DNA from: Mycolicibacterium sp. TY81
GTDB taxonomy: Bacteria > Actinomycetota > Actinomycetes > Mycobacteriales > Mycobacteriaceae
Assembly (NCBI RefSeq): GCF_018326285.1
Contig: NZ_AP023362.1
Location: 5,208,001 to 5,272,000 of the forward strand
Direction: 5' to 3'
Length of the DNA: 64,000 nucleotides
In this document: in pieces, positions 16,939 to 26,134 of the stretch
Position numbering within the stretch: position 1 is the stretch's first letter
Layout: every line of letters starts with the position of its first letter
Position numbers and translations under genes: made by a program
The notes under the pieces: model-generated
What the model saw: the letters and a program-made list of their open reading frames with translations, nothing else
Told to the model about the DNA's origin: nothing
Database searches by the model: none

Positions 16939-18125
16939 TGACCGGGTCCATGGGGCCGAAGTCACCCTCGGCATCGCGGCACCGCGGTGGGTGGGCGCGT
17001 AACGCCCGCCGGGTCGGTGTGTTGTCGGCGGCGGCGCTGATCCTCAGCTCCTGCGGCTGGCGGGGTATCGCCAACGTGCCGTTGCCCGGTGGTCCGGGCA
17101 CGGTGGACGGCCACTCGACGATCTACATCCAGATGCCGGAAACGTTGGGCCTCAACGCCAACAGCCGGGTCCGGGTGGCCGACGTGTTCGTCGGCCGGGT
17201 GCGTGCGATCGAGCTGAAGAACTGGGTGCCCACCCTCACGGTGGATCTGAACCCCGGTATCAACCTGCCGCGCAACGTGCAGGCCAAGATCGGGCAGACC
17301 AGCCTGCTGGGTGCCCAGCACCTCGAGCTGGACCCGCCGGCCGACCCGTCGTCCCAACCGCTGCGCAACGGCGACACCATCGAGTTGAAGAACTCGTCGG
17401 CGTACCCGACCATCGAGCGGACGTTGGCCGGTATCTCCGGAATCCTCAACGGCGGCGGTGTGCCCAACGTCGAGAAGATCCAGTCCGAGGTCTACAACAT
17501 CCTCAACGGGCGCGCGGATCAGATCAAAGAGTTCCTGCACCGGTTGGACACGTTCACCGACGAGATCAATCAGCAGCGCGAGGACATCACGCGGGCCATT
17601 CGCTCCAGTGACACATTGCTGAAGGTCGTCGCGGATCGCAACGACACCCTTGATCGGGTGCTGACCGAGACGCCGCCGCTGATCGAGCACTTCAACAAGA
17701 CCCAGGACCTGTTCTCGAACGCCGTGCTGGCGCTGGGCCGGTTGTCGAAGGCCGCGGACACCACGCTGTCGAACAGCAACGCGAACCTGCACACCAACCT
17801 CGCGACGTTGCAGCGGGCGCTCAAGCAGATCGCCAAGACGTCACCGAACCTGGTGCCGGCCATGAAGCTGCTGTTCACGCTGCCGTTCCCGATCGACAAC
17901 ATCCCGAAGGTCATCCGCGGCGACTACATGAACCTCTCGCTGCACCTGGACCTGACGCTGAGTGCCATCGACAACGGCATCCTGACCGGCACCGGTCTGT
18001 CGGGGATGGCTCGGGCTCTGGAACAGTCGTGGGGCCGTGACCCGGCGACGATGATCCCGGACGTCCGATTCACCCCGAACCCGGCCAACGCACCGGGCGG
18101 CCCGCGAATCGAAAGGGGCGAGTGA
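16935..18125 (+). CDS. mce1E: Mce1E lipoprotein (LprK)
   Basis: A 396-residue Mce lipoprotein. A basic N-terminus and hydrophobic stretch end in the lipobox LSSC, with Cys40 the predicted lipidated residue. The Mce domain (about 60-140) and a helical tunnel segment follow. The E subunit of each Mce system is the lipoprotein, so this fixes its identity. ATG at 16935 overlaps the mce1D stop (ATGATG), and a second ATG three bases later is equally possible. Lipidation anchors the subunit at the outer leaflet of the plasma membrane. Confidence 0.94.
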   Translation: MMTGSMGPKSPSASRHRGGWARNARRVGVLSAAALILSSCGWRGIANVPLPGGPGTVDGHSTIYIQMPETLGLNANSRVRVADVFVGRVRAIELKNWVPTLTVDLNPGINLPRNVQAKIGQTSLLGAQHLELDPPADPSSQPLRNGDTIELKNSSAYPTIERTLAGISGILNGGGVPNVEKIQSEVYNILNGRADQIKEFLHRLDTFTDEINQQREDITRAIRSSDTLLKVVADRNDTLDRVLTETPPLIEHFNKTQDLFSNAVLALGRLSKAADTTLSNSNANLHTNLATLQRALKQIAKTSPNLVPAMKLLFTLPFPIDNIPKVIRGDYMNLSLHLDLTLSAIDNGILTGTGLSGMARALEQSWGRDPATMIPDVRFTPNPANAPGGPRIERGE

Positions 18126-18128
18126 CCG

Positions 18129-19688
18129 ATGCTTACCCGTTTTCTGAAGATTCAGCTGATCATCTTCAGCATCGTGACCGTGGCGGCTCTCGTCGGGTTG
18201 TCCCTGGTGTACCTCAAGCTGCCGACCTACCTCGGTGTGGGTATGCATCGGCTGTACGCCGAACTGCCCAACTCGGGCGGCCTGTACAAGACCGCCAACG
18301 TCACCTACCTGGGTAACCAGGTGGGCAAGGTGCTGTCCGTCGAGCCGACGGTAACCGGCGCGCGGGTGACCATGGACGTCAACAACGATGTGGACATCCC
18401 GGACAACGTGCAGGCGAACGTGCACTCGGTGTCCGCGGTCGGTGAGCAGTTCATCGATCTGGTGCCGCCGGAGAACCCGTCCAAGCGTTACCTCACGTCT
18501 GGTCAGACGATCACCAAGGGCTCCGTCCCCAAGGAGGTCGGTCCGGCTCTCGACGCGACGCAGAACGCGCTCGCCTCGCTGCCGAAGGAGAAGATCGGCG
18601 CGCTGCTGGACTACACCGCGGAGGCTGTCGGCGGGCTCGGTCCGTCACTGCAGCACCTTGTCGACGGGACCCAGGCGCTGGCGGGGGACTTCAAGGACAA
18701 CCTCGGTTCGGTCGACGACATCATCCAGAACTCGGCGCCGATCATCGACAGCCAGGTCAAGTCCGGCGACGCCATTTCACGGTGGGCCCGGAACCTGAAC
18801 GTGCTGGCCACGCAGTCGGCTCAGCAGGACGCGGCGCTGCGCAACGCCATCCAGCAGGGCGCGCCGACGGCTGACCAGCTCAACGCGGTGTTCGGTGAGG
18901 TGCGGGACGCGTTGCCGCAGTCGTTGGCCAACGTCGAGATCGTGCTCGACATGCTGAAGCGCTACAACAAGGGCCTCGAGCAGGTACTCGTGGTGCTGCC
19001 GATGGCCGGTCCCCTCGTCGACTCGCTGACCGCGGTGTACGAGAAGGAACTGCCGATCAACGTGGCGCTGGGTATCAACCAGCCGCCGCCATGCCTCACC
19101 GGCTTCCTGCCGGCGTCGCAGTGGCGGTCCCCGGCGGACACGTCGACCGCCCCGCTGGAGTCGGGTCTGTACTGCAAGATCCCGAAGGACGCCCAGAACA
19201 CGGTCCGCGGTTCCCGCAACCTGCCCTGTGTGGACAACCCGGCGAAGCGCGCGGCGAGCCCCATGGAGTGCCGCGACAACAAGCCGTACGAGCCGCTGGG
19301 TACCAACCCGTGGTACGGCACGCCGGACCAGATCGTGAACTGCCCGGCTCCCGCCGCACGCTGTGATCAGCCGGTCGACCCGGGCAAGGTGATCCCGGCG
19401 CCGTCGATCAACAACGGGATGAACCCGCTGCCGGCCAACATGCTGCCGCCCCCGGAGCGGGCGTCGGCGCCGTCCAGTGACCCGGTCAGTGCACCGGGGC
19501 AGGGCACGGTGGAGTGCAGCGGGCAGCAACCCAACAAGTGCCTCTACACTCCGGCAGCAGGACCAGAGGCCACCTACAACCCGCAGAGCGGTCAGGTGGT
19601 CGGACCGAATGGTGTGAAGTATTCGGTCAGTAACTCGAGCAACCCAGGAGACGACGGATGGAAGGAGATGCTGGCACCAGCCAGCTGA
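18129..19688 (+). CDS. mce1F: Mce1F lipid-transfer protein
   Basis: A 519-residue Mce protein, last of the six: N-terminal helix (about 7-28), Mce domain (about 38-115), helical region to about 330. A cysteine- and proline-rich C-terminal part with several paired cysteines is probably disulfide-bonded outside the membrane. Three bases follow the mce1E stop. Its 3' end overlaps the first Mce-associated gene by 31 bases. Confidence 0.93.
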   Translation: MLTRFLKIQLIIFSIVTVAALVGLSLVYLKLPTYLGVGMHRLYAELPNSGGLYKTANVTYLGNQVGKVLSVEPTVTGARVTMDVNNDVDIPDNVQANVHSVSAVGEQFIDLVPPENPSKRYLTSGQTITKGSVPKEVGPALDATQNALASLPKEKIGALLDYTAEAVGGLGPSLQHLVDGTQALAGDFKDNLGSVDDIIQNSAPIIDSQVKSGDAISRWARNLNVLATQSAQQDAALRNAIQQGAPTADQLNAVFGEVRDALPQSLANVEIVLDMLKRYNKGLEQVLVVLPMAGPLVDSLTAVYEKELPINVALGINQPPPCLTGFLPASQWRSPADTSTAPLESGLYCKIPKDAQNTVRGSRNLPCVDNPAKRAASPMECRDNKPYEPLGTNPWYGTPDQIVNCPAPAARCDQPVDPGKVIPAPSINNGMNPLPANMLPPPERASAPSSDPVSAPGQGTVECSGQQPNKCLYTPAAGPEATYNPQSGQVVGPNGVKYSVSNSSNPGDDGWKEMLAPAS

Positions 19689-20329
19689 ACCCCACCGATG
19701 AGCAGGACGTCACGTCGCAGGACGTGGTGACGACAGAGCCGTCTGCCGAGGAATCGATCGAGGCGCACGCGAAGAGCAGTTCGGGATTGGTGCCGGGCGA
19801 AACCGGCGAATCAGAGGGCGCGCAGCGCCCCGCCCGCATCGGGCGGGGCATCGCCCTGACGGTATGCGTGGCGCTCGTGGTGCTGGCCGCCGCGGTCGGT
19901 GCGGGCGGCTGGTTCGCGCTCAAGTCGCATCGGGAGAGTCAGGCGCTCGCGGCGAACGAGACGGCCGCCATCGCGGCCGCCAAGGACTGCGTCACGGCCA
20001 CCCAGGCACCCGACACGACGGCGATGATCGCCGCGCAGACGAAGATCATCGAGTGCGCCACCGGCGCGTACCAGACGCAGGCGTCGTTCATGAGTGGTAT
20101 CACGCTCGAGGCGTACAAGGCCGCCAACGTGCAGGTGCAGATCTCGCAGATGCGGGCGGCCGTCGAGAAGCACAACGACGACGGATCCATCGACGTCCTG
20201 GTGGCGGTGCGCGTGAAGATCAACAACAGCGCCGAGAAGGACAAGGAAGTCGGATACCGGATGCGGGCGCAGATGGCACCGGTGGACGGAAAGTTCAAGG
20301 TGGCCAAGCTCGACCAGGTCACCTCGTGA
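19658..20329 (+). CDS. mam1A: Mce-associated membrane protein (Rv0175-like)
   Basis: A 223-residue protein with an acidic disordered N-terminal segment (1-60), one transmembrane helix (about 67-90) and an exported domain of the Mce-associated (NTF2-like) fold. Two cysteines lie early in that domain (DCVTATQAP and IECATG). These proteins stabilise the Mce1 complex in mycobacteria. GGAGA stands before the ATG at 19658, which lies inside mce1F. It overlaps the next gene as GTGA. Same order as Rv0175 after mce1F. Confidence 0.88.
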   Translation: MEGDAGTSQLNPTDEQDVTSQDVVTTEPSAEESIEAHAKSSSGLVPGETGESEGAQRPARIGRGIALTVCVALVVLAAAVGAGGWFALKSHRESQALAANETAAIAAAKDCVTATQAPDTTAMIAAQTKIIECATGAYQTQASFMSGITLEAYKAANVQVQISQMRAAVEKHNDDGSIDVLVAVRVKINNSAEKDKEVGYRMRAQMAPVDGKFKVAKLDQVTS

Positions 20330-21297
20330 CGGTTGGTGAGGAGACGACGAGCGCCGAGGCAGTGAGCACGGGGTCCGAGTCCGAAGCGGCACCGGTGTTG
20401 GCCTCGTGGCCGGCGCGGGCCGGCGCTTTCGCGCTCGACGTGCTGCTGGGCCTGGCGATCATCACCGTGATGGCACTGCTGGGCTACGCCGCCCGGGCCG
20501 ACTGGACGCTGTGGGTGTACGCCGCCCTGGCGACGCTGGCCGCGGCCGCGATCCTGGTGAACCGGTGGCTGCTGCCGTCGATCACCGGGTGGAGCGTGGG
20601 CCGGTCGCTGTTCGCCATCCGGGTGGAGCGGGTCCCTGCCGGCGTTCCCGCCGGCATGGGCCGGCTGGTCCTGCGTGACCTCGCGCATCTGTTGGACACC
20701 GTCGCGGTGCTGCTGGGCTGGCTGTGGCCGCTCTGGGATCCGCGGCACCGCACCTTCGCAGATCTGTTGCTGCACACCGAAGTTCGCGTTGTCCCGGCTC
20801 CCGAGCGGGACCCGTCGCGGCGGGCCGGGCAGGTGCTGGTGGCGGGCGCCCTGGTCTGTCTGGCGGCGGTGGGGCTGAGCTACGGCGTGCAGTTCCGGCA
20901 TGACCGCGCGGTCGACGAGGCGCGGCACCAGATTTCCGAGCAGGGTCCCAAGATCGTCGAGCACGTCCTGAGCTACGGCATCGACACGTATCAGAACGAC
21001 TTCAAGACCGCCCAGGCGCTGGTGACCGACGGATACCGCGACCAGCTGATCAAGCAGCAGCAGGCGGTGAGCAAGAAGCCGACGACCAACCAGTACTACG
21101 CGGTGAGCAGCGCGATCCTCAGCGCTGGTACAGATCAGGCGACCATGCTGCTCGCGCTGCAGGGACAGCGCGGTGTCGACGCCAACACCCTGCGGTTCAT
21201 CACCGCCACGGTCCGGGTCGACTTCGTGAAGTCACATGACGGCAAGTGGCAGTTGTCGAATCTGACGGTGCTCAAGAGCCCGCGGGGAGGACGCTGA
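20326..21297 (+). CDS. mam1B: RDD-domain Mce-associated membrane protein (Rv0176-like)
   Basis: A 323-residue protein with two parts. The N-terminal part is an RDD-type membrane domain (about 25-150, WPARAGAFALDVLLG start, several helices, DPRHRTFADLLLHTEV motif). A further transmembrane helix follows (about 165-185), then an exported Mce-associated domain. The GTG at 20326 overlaps the previous stop and gives almost the same length as Rv0176. A longer upstream frame starting at 19864 is arginine-rich shadow of the preceding gene. Role in Mce1 assembly inferred from family and position. Confidence 0.87.
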   Translation: MTVGEETTSAEAVSTGSESEAAPVLASWPARAGAFALDVLLGLAIITVMALLGYAARADWTLWVYAALATLAAAAILVNRWLLPSITGWSVGRSLFAIRVERVPAGVPAGMGRLVLRDLAHLLDTVAVLLGWLWPLWDPRHRTFADLLLHTEVRVVPAPERDPSRRAGQVLVAGALVCLAAVGLSYGVQFRHDRAVDEARHQISEQGPKIVEHVLSYGIDTYQNDFKTAQALVTDGYRDQLIKQQQAVSKKPTTNQYYAVSSAILSAGTDQATMLLALQGQRGVDANTLRFITATVRVDFVKSHDGKWQLSNLTVLKSPRGGR

Positions 21298-21860
21298 TGA
21301 GCCCGCGTCGCAAGATCGATGCCGCCGAGCGCTTCGTCGCCGGTGACTACTTCAAGGCTGTTGCGGCGGCGCCCCGGCGCGTGACTCTGATCGTGATTGC
21401 CTGTGTCACAGCGGTTTTGGTGCTCTCCGCCATCGGGGCCAGCACCTATCTGCTGGTCCAGCACGAGAAGGACGTGGCGAGCCAGGCCAAGTCGGCGGCG
21501 GTGCTGGGCTATGTCAAAGAGTTCATGAGGGGCTTCACCGCGGTCGACCCGTTTCACGCCAATGCGTACGTCGAGAAGATCGCGGGCCAGTCCACCGGTG
21601 ATTTCGCCAAGCAGTTCAAGGACAAGCACGACCAGATCCTGATGCAGGTGGCGCGCGCGCAACCGGCGGAGGGGAGCGTCGAGGACGCGGGCGTGCAACG
21701 GTGGAACGACGACGGCAGCGCGGACGTGCTGATCGCGATGAAGCTGACGACGACGACGCCGGACGGCAACGCGACCGTGGAAAGTGGCTCGCGTTGGGTG
21801 GTAACGGCTACGCAGGAAGGGCAGCAGTGGAAGATCAGCCGCATGAATCCGGTGATGTGA
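21297..21860 (+). CDS. mam1C: Mce-associated membrane protein (Rv0177-like)
   Basis: A 187-residue single-pass protein: short cytoplasmic N-terminus, transmembrane helix (about 29-51), exported Mce-associated domain ending in the typical WKISRMNPV strand. ATG at 21297 shares one base with the preceding stop. It overlaps the next gene by 34 bases. Probable scaffold for the Mce1 complex. Confidence 0.87.
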   Translation: MSPRRKIDAAERFVAGDYFKAVAAAPRRVTLIVIACVTAVLVLSAIGASTYLLVQHEKDVASQAKSAAVLGYVKEFMRGFTAVDPFHANAYVEKIAGQSTGDFAKQFKDKHDQILMQVARAQPAEGSVEDAGVQRWNDDGSADVLIAMKLTTTTPDGNATVESGSRWVVTATQEGQQWKISRMNPVM

Positions 21861-22642
21861 CCCCCGGGGAGCCTGTGGCCGATGCTCCGGCCGGTGCCCC
21901 GCAGGGCAAGGCCGCCCGGCGCAGGCACCGGCTGCCTCGGCAGAAGACCGTCGACGCCGCGCCGGCTGATGAGCCTGTTGACGAGGCTGCTGACGCTTCG
22001 GCCGACGAGGCGGCCATAGCCGAGCCGGAAGATGCTGCCGCTCAGGAAGATTCGGACAGTGAAGCGGTTGACGAGGTAGCCGAGGAGAAGTCCGAGGCGG
22101 CGCCCGTGGTGCTGGTGCCCCATCGCCCTGCCGGGCGCAAGCTGTTGATCGCCGGTGTGGTGGCGGCGGCCCTGTTTGTCGGTGCGTCGGCGTTTGCGGG
22201 TGCCGCGGTGCAGCCGTATCTGGCGGATCGCGCCCTGGTCCAGAACAAGTTCGAGGTCGCCAAGACCGCCGCCGCGGCGGTGACCACGCTGTGGTCGTAC
22301 TCGCCCAATGACATGGACAAGCTGGCGGACCGGTCGCAGCAGTATCTGGCCGGCGGCTTCGCCGAGGAGTACCGCAAGTTCGTCGATTCGATCGTCGCCA
22401 GCAACAAGCAGGCTCAGGTCACCAACCAGACCAAGGTGATGGGCACAGCGGTGGAAAGTATCAGTGCAAATGAGGCCACCGCGATCGTCTACACCAACTC
22501 CGTCGCGACCAGTCCACTGACCAAGGGCATCCCCTCGCTGCGGTACCTGTCGTATCGGCTGACCCTGAAGCGTTCCGGCGCTGATTGGAAGGTCAGTCAG
22601 ATGAGTGCCCTGACCAAATTGGATCTCACTCCGCAGCTGTAG
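21827..22642 (+). CDS. mam1D: Mce-associated membrane protein (Rv0178-like)
   Basis: A 271-residue protein, last of the mce1 operon. It has an acidic low-complexity N-terminal region (about 1-95, rich in Ala, Glu, Asp), one transmembrane helix (about 106-128), and an Mce-associated domain ending DWKVSQMSALTKLDL. The GTG at 21827 has AGGAAGG (21814-21820) six bases upstream and lies inside the previous gene. The in-frame start at 21701 would give a charged shadow of the upstream gene. After it comes a hairpin and 0.4 kb without genes. Confidence 0.85.
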   Translation: MEDQPHESGDVTPGEPVADAPAGAPQGKAARRRHRLPRQKTVDAAPADEPVDEAADASADEAAIAEPEDAAAQEDSDSEAVDEVAEEKSEAAPVVLVPHRPAGRKLLIAGVVAAALFVGASAFAGAAVQPYLADRALVQNKFEVAKTAAAAVTTLWSYSPNDMDKLADRSQQYLAGGFAEEYRKFVDSIVASNKQAQVTNQTKVMGTAVESISANEATAIVYTNSVATSPLTKGIPSLRYLSYRLTLKRSGADWKVSQMSALTKLDLTPQL

Positions 22643-23052
22643 CGGCAAGCCGCGTTTGGCGGGTTTGCCTGAATTGACGTGTGCTACCTGTCAGCACACT
22701 GTGAATCGCCTGACGTGGGTTGCGGCCAAGGGTGGCAGTGGCCTGGCTGGATCCGCCGGCTATGGCGTGAATCACGTCTGGACCTGCGGTGGGTGCGTAT
22801 CACAGTGACCGCCGGCGTCAATATTTGCGGAGATTCCGCCAGGGTCCAAGCCCGGTCGGCGCGCCCTTCAGCAAACAATTTTCGCATTATGAAAATTAGC
22901 TGGCTTCACGGCGTCGGCGGCGTGGAGTGAGCTCTGTTCACCCGGTTGCCAGATTTGGGAAAGCGGCAGGTCAAAGTGCGTGTTGGAGCTGCGATGCATT
23001 AATGTTACCGTCCGGTTGATAACCGATTGTGGCGGCTGAGGGGACGGGGCAA
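22643..23052. other. Intergenic region after the mce1 operon
   Basis: About 410 bases without a supported gene. A hairpin with arms GTGTGCT (22679-22685) and AGCACAC (22693-22699), 37 bases after the last mce1 stop, may attenuate transcription; it has no T-tract. An 83-residue frame (22679-22930) has no ribosome site and mixed codon use and is not accepted. The right half is AT-richer and probably holds the promoter of the gene at 23053. Confidence 0.5.
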
Positions 23053-25509
23053 ATGGCTGTTACGCATCTGGCTGGGCGGGTTCAAGCAAAGCGGGCGGCA
23101 TTGCTGGGTGCGACTGTCGCAACAGCTACCGCCATGACGGTGACGGCCTCCGTGCCGAACGCGCCGGCGCCGCGGGTGGTGCCGGCGTCGCATTCGGCCG
23201 TCAACCTGTCGGCGTTCACCACGCCGTTCCCGAAGCCGGGCGTGCTGCCCGACATCACCTTCGGCGTCGGCAACGCCGCGTACAACCTGGCCCAGGGCGG
23301 CGTCGAGGCGCTGCTGCCGCCGCTGGTCCAGGCACTGAGCGCCGCCGGCGGTCTCAGCGGCCTCAATCTCAGCAACCTCATCAACCAGCTGCCGAAGAAT
23401 CTGCTCAGCCAGATCCTCGATGCGCTGCCGATCAAGCTGACGCCGCTGCTCAACGCGGCGCTGGGCCCGCTCCTCACCGGTGCGCTGGTCCCGCTGCTCA
23501 GTGCGCTGGGCATCATGGACGCCCAGGGCAACGTGACCCTCAGCGGCCTGCTGGACGTCCTGGGCATCCGCCTGGACAACATCCTCGATCTGAGCAACCT
23601 GGACATCCCCGGCGTCAACATCGTCACCGCCGGACCGGTGTTCACACTGCTGAAGATCGCCGGGCTGGACCTGGGCTGGACCCCGGGCACCGCCAACGCG
23701 ATCGCCAACGCCATCAACAACACCGACTACCTCGACGTCGGCGCCATGGGCCTGATCAACGAGGTGCTGGACCGGGCCACGAAGCTCGGCGGCCTGGGCC
23801 CGCTGATCGGCGCCCTGCAGGTGGTGATCAACACCGTCGGTGACGCCATCGGCCTGGACAAGCTGGACCTGATCGACGTGCGGGTACCGCTGTCCGTCGG
23901 CTTCGGTCTCGGCGCGTTCTCCATGGGCCAGGCGTATTCGAAGGTCGTCGCGGATCTGGCGAACCAGCCGGGCGGCGCCAATCATGCGGGCCCGGTCCTC
24001 GGCAGCCTGACCGTCCTGCCGATGATCCTGCTGAACAACCTGGGCCGCGCCAACGGCGGTCTGCTGGCGCGCTTCTACCCGATCGGCGACCTGCTGGGCA
24101 TCAACCTGATCACCCCGGATGTGCACGCCATGAACAGCGGTGGCATCCCGCTGCTGAACACCGGCTTGGGCATCGGCGGCGCCAACCTGCTGCCCATCAA
24201 GGTCGACGCCACCCTCGAATACCAGCCGTTCTCGGACCTGGCCGCGTGGCCCAACCCATTCAGCCTGGCCAACAACCTGGTCGCCGGCACCCTGCCGACC
24301 TATCTGCTGCGCGGCATCTCGACCGCGACGCTGACCAGCCAGCTGACCAGCCAGCTGGGCGACCTCGCCGGTGGCCTGCTGGGCGGAAACCCGTTGGCCG
24401 TCAACATCTATCTGACGATCCCGACCAACACGCTTCCGTTGATGGAACCGATGTACCTCACCGGTGACGTGCTGAACATGGTCAGCTTCGGCACACTGGG
24501 CAGCCCCATCTACAAGTTGGCCAACGCTCTCGCGCCGGCCATGACAAGCCTGGTGAACCTGGGCTACACCGACGTGGTTCGCAACCCGGACGGTACCTAC
24601 AGCCGCACGCTGAATGACCCCGGCACGCCGACGCCGTTCTTCTCGTTCCCGAACGTCAACTGGCAGAAGGTGCCGGCGGACATCATGAACTCGCTGGTGG
24701 CCGGCTTCAAGAAGGAATTCTTCAGCGCGAACCCGACCGATGCGCCGGACAACGCTGTCGAAGCGTTGATCAAGCTGATCACCGGCGGCAAGCTGGGCGG
24801 CTTCAACCCGCTGGGTGGCCTGGCGGGCACGGTACAGAACCTCCTCAACGGCGTGCTGGGCACGCTGGGCGGCCTCACGCAGGGCGCGACGGTCAACTCG
24901 CTGGCGGCGAAGGAAGGCGTCGTCAGCGCGACGGCCGCGACGGACATCCCGTCGACCACGCCGAAGCTGGCGCCGCTGTCGGCCAGCCTCACCGGCCTCA
25001 CCGGTTCGAAGAAGGACGGCAAGCAGGCCACCGACCAGACGGCCGGCGAGAAGGACAAGACGGCCGAGGACAAGACCGGTACCACGCCGGCCGCCGAGGA
25101 TCCCAAGACCGACCCGAAGGCCGAGCCCAAGGCGGAGGACACCAAGACCGACCCGAAGGTCGATCCGAAGACCGAGACCAAGACCGATCCGAAGACCGAC
25201 ACCAAGACGGGCACCGAGGAGTCCTCGGGCAAGCACGCCGCACCGGAGGGCACCCCGTCCACGCCGGACAGCGGCCAGAAGCCCAAGCACGCCGCCGACG
25301 ACGCGAGCAGCACGCCGACCGCGGGCAAGGACAAGAAGGACAAGAAGGCCGACAAGCCTGCGAAGTCCGACAAGGACACCAAGGCGACCAAGGCCGGCAC
25401 GGACAAGTCCGAGAAGGTCACCAAGGACGCCCCGAAGACCAAGAAGCAGAAGAAGGACGGCGCGGCGAAGTCGACTGCCGCGACCGGCGGGGGCTCAGCC
25501 GCCCACTGA
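23053..25509 (+). CDS. Large exported protein with charged repetitive C-terminal tail
   Basis: An 818-residue protein of a family I do not recognise. The N-terminus has basic residues then a hydrophobic stretch (about 10-35) consistent with a Sec signal ending near APAPRVVPA. Residues about 40-640 are leucine/asparagine/glycine-rich, with many LNxL, NxLxGxL and GxLxPLL motifs resembling the hydrophobic repeats of PPE/PGRS-like surface proteins. Residues about 655-818 are a Lys/Asp/Thr/Glu/Pro low-complexity tail with tandem KTDPK/KAEPK units. ATG 23053 is preferred over GTG 23029 because a G-rich ribosome site precedes it. It is closed by a strong terminator. Likely cell-wall or outer-membrane associated (inference). 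Confidence 0.75.
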   Translation: MAVTHLAGRVQAKRAALLGATVATATAMTVTASVPNAPAPRVVPASHSAVNLSAFTTPFPKPGVLPDITFGVGNAAYNLAQGGVEALLPPLVQALSAAGGLSGLNLSNLINQLPKNLLSQILDALPIKLTPLLNAALGPLLTGALVPLLSALGIMDAQGNVTLSGLLDVLGIRLDNILDLSNLDIPGVNIVTAGPVFTLLKIAGLDLGWTPGTANAIANAINNTDYLDVGAMGLINEVLDRATKLGGLGPLIGALQVVINTVGDAIGLDKLDLIDVRVPLSVGFGLGAFSMGQAYSKVVADLANQPGGANHAGPVLGSLTVLPMILLNNLGRANGGLLARFYPIGDLLGINLITPDVHAMNSGGIPLLNTGLGIGGANLLPIKVDATLEYQPFSDLAAWPNPFSLANNLVAGTLPTYLLRGISTATLTSQLTSQLGDLAGGLLGGNPLAVNIYLTIPTNTLPLMEPMYLTGDVLNMVSFGTLGSPIYKLANALAPAMTSLVNLGYTDVVRNPDGTYSRTLNDPGTPTPFFSFPNVNWQKVPADIMNSLVAGFKKEFFSANPTDAPDNAVEALIKLITGGKLGGFNPLGGLAGTVQNLLNGVLGTLGGLTQGATVNSLAAKEGVVSATAATDIPSTTPKLAPLSASLTGLTGSKKDGKQATDQTAGEKDKTAEDKTGTTPAAEDPKTDPKAEPKAEDTKTDPKVDPKTETKTDPKTDTKTGTEESSGKHAAPEGTPSTPDSGQKPKHAADDASSTPTAGKDKKDKKADKPAKSDKDTKATKAGTDKSEKVTKDAPKTKKQKKDGAAKSTAATGGGSAAH

Positions 25510-25521
25510 CACCCGGCAACG

Positions 25522-25555
25522 AGAACGCCCGACGTGCCTTCACGTCGGGCGTTCT
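25522..25555 (+). terminator. Intrinsic terminator after the large exported protein
   Basis: Perfect 15-bp stem (arms 25522-25536 and 25541-25555) with a CCTT loop, starting 13 bases after the stop of the gene ending at 25509 and followed by TGTGT. The stem is symmetric and would also work on the other strand. Confidence 0.85.
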
Positions 25556-25559
25556 TGTG

Positions 25560-26134
25560 TCATCGGCCGCGTGCGGTGGCCGATCGCTGTTGTCGCGCAG
25601 TCAATGTGGTCCGGCGTCCCCTCCGCACGTCGGGTCTCGTGCAGGTCTGACGAGCAGCGTGCTGCCGACGCACTACGGCGCCGCCCGTCCGACGGTCGCC
25701 ACCGTGAGTGCGTCGGTTACTCCGAATCCGGTTCCGCTGCAGTTCAACTCGGCCGGTGTCGGCGCCCGGTTGGCGAATGATGGTCAGCAGTCGGCGGGCG
25801 GTGACGACCACGCCCACGAGCAGCCGCCCCAGGAGCCACAGGCACAGGCCGAGACAGACGCCGATGCCGAGCCCGAGGCAGAAAAGCCCGAGTCCGATGC
25901 GAAGGCCGATCTTCAGGCCGATCCGCAGGCACGCGGGGAAGCGTTCGATCTCGAGGCCGGTGACGCGAGGTCGGTGTTGGCGCCGGATGGCGAGGAGCGC
26001 GAGCCGCAGCAGGGCGCGGACGGAGACCGGGCGGGTGGGCCCGACGTCGAGAAGGAGCCGAAAAACGTTGGTGCCAAGGCTGATCCCGGTGCCGACAGTG
26101 GCACCGGTGGAGGAGCGGCCCGACGCCTGACGCC
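25560..26134. other. Ambiguous low-complexity stretch with open frames on both strands
   Basis: About 575 bases without a confident gene. On the plus strand a frame (25557-26393) encodes a Glu/Asp/Gln/Pro/Ala-rich chain and runs 259 bases antisense into the glycosidase gene. On the minus strand, in the same codon register, a frame (25560-26183) gives a leucine/glycine-rich hydrophobic stretch and then arginine-rich sequence. Both have GC-rich codon ends because acidic codons read backwards as Leu/Val/Gly. Neither has a clear ribosome site. At most one is real; an acidic exported or disordered protein on the plus strand is slightly more likely. Confidence 0.4.

Noticed and set aside
22679..22930. 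83-codon ORF after the mce1 operon
   Set aside because: No ribosome site, Trp/Arg-rich mixed composition and overlap with the post-operon hairpin.
25142..25220. Possible CRISPR-like array suggested by repeated ACCAAGACCGACCCGAAG-type units
   Set aside because: The units are in-frame codon repeats for KTDPK in a low-complexity protein tail, with no spacers and no cas genes.
23005..25290. 761-codon open frame on the minus strand
   Set aside because: Antisense to the large exported protein; Arg/Gln/Val-rich shadow produced by its repetitive GC-rich codons.
23053..25509. Reading the 818-residue protein as a classical PE or PPE protein
   Set aside because: It has a Sec-type signal and no N-terminal Pro-Glu or Pro-Pro-Glu helical domain or YxxxD/E motif at the usual place.
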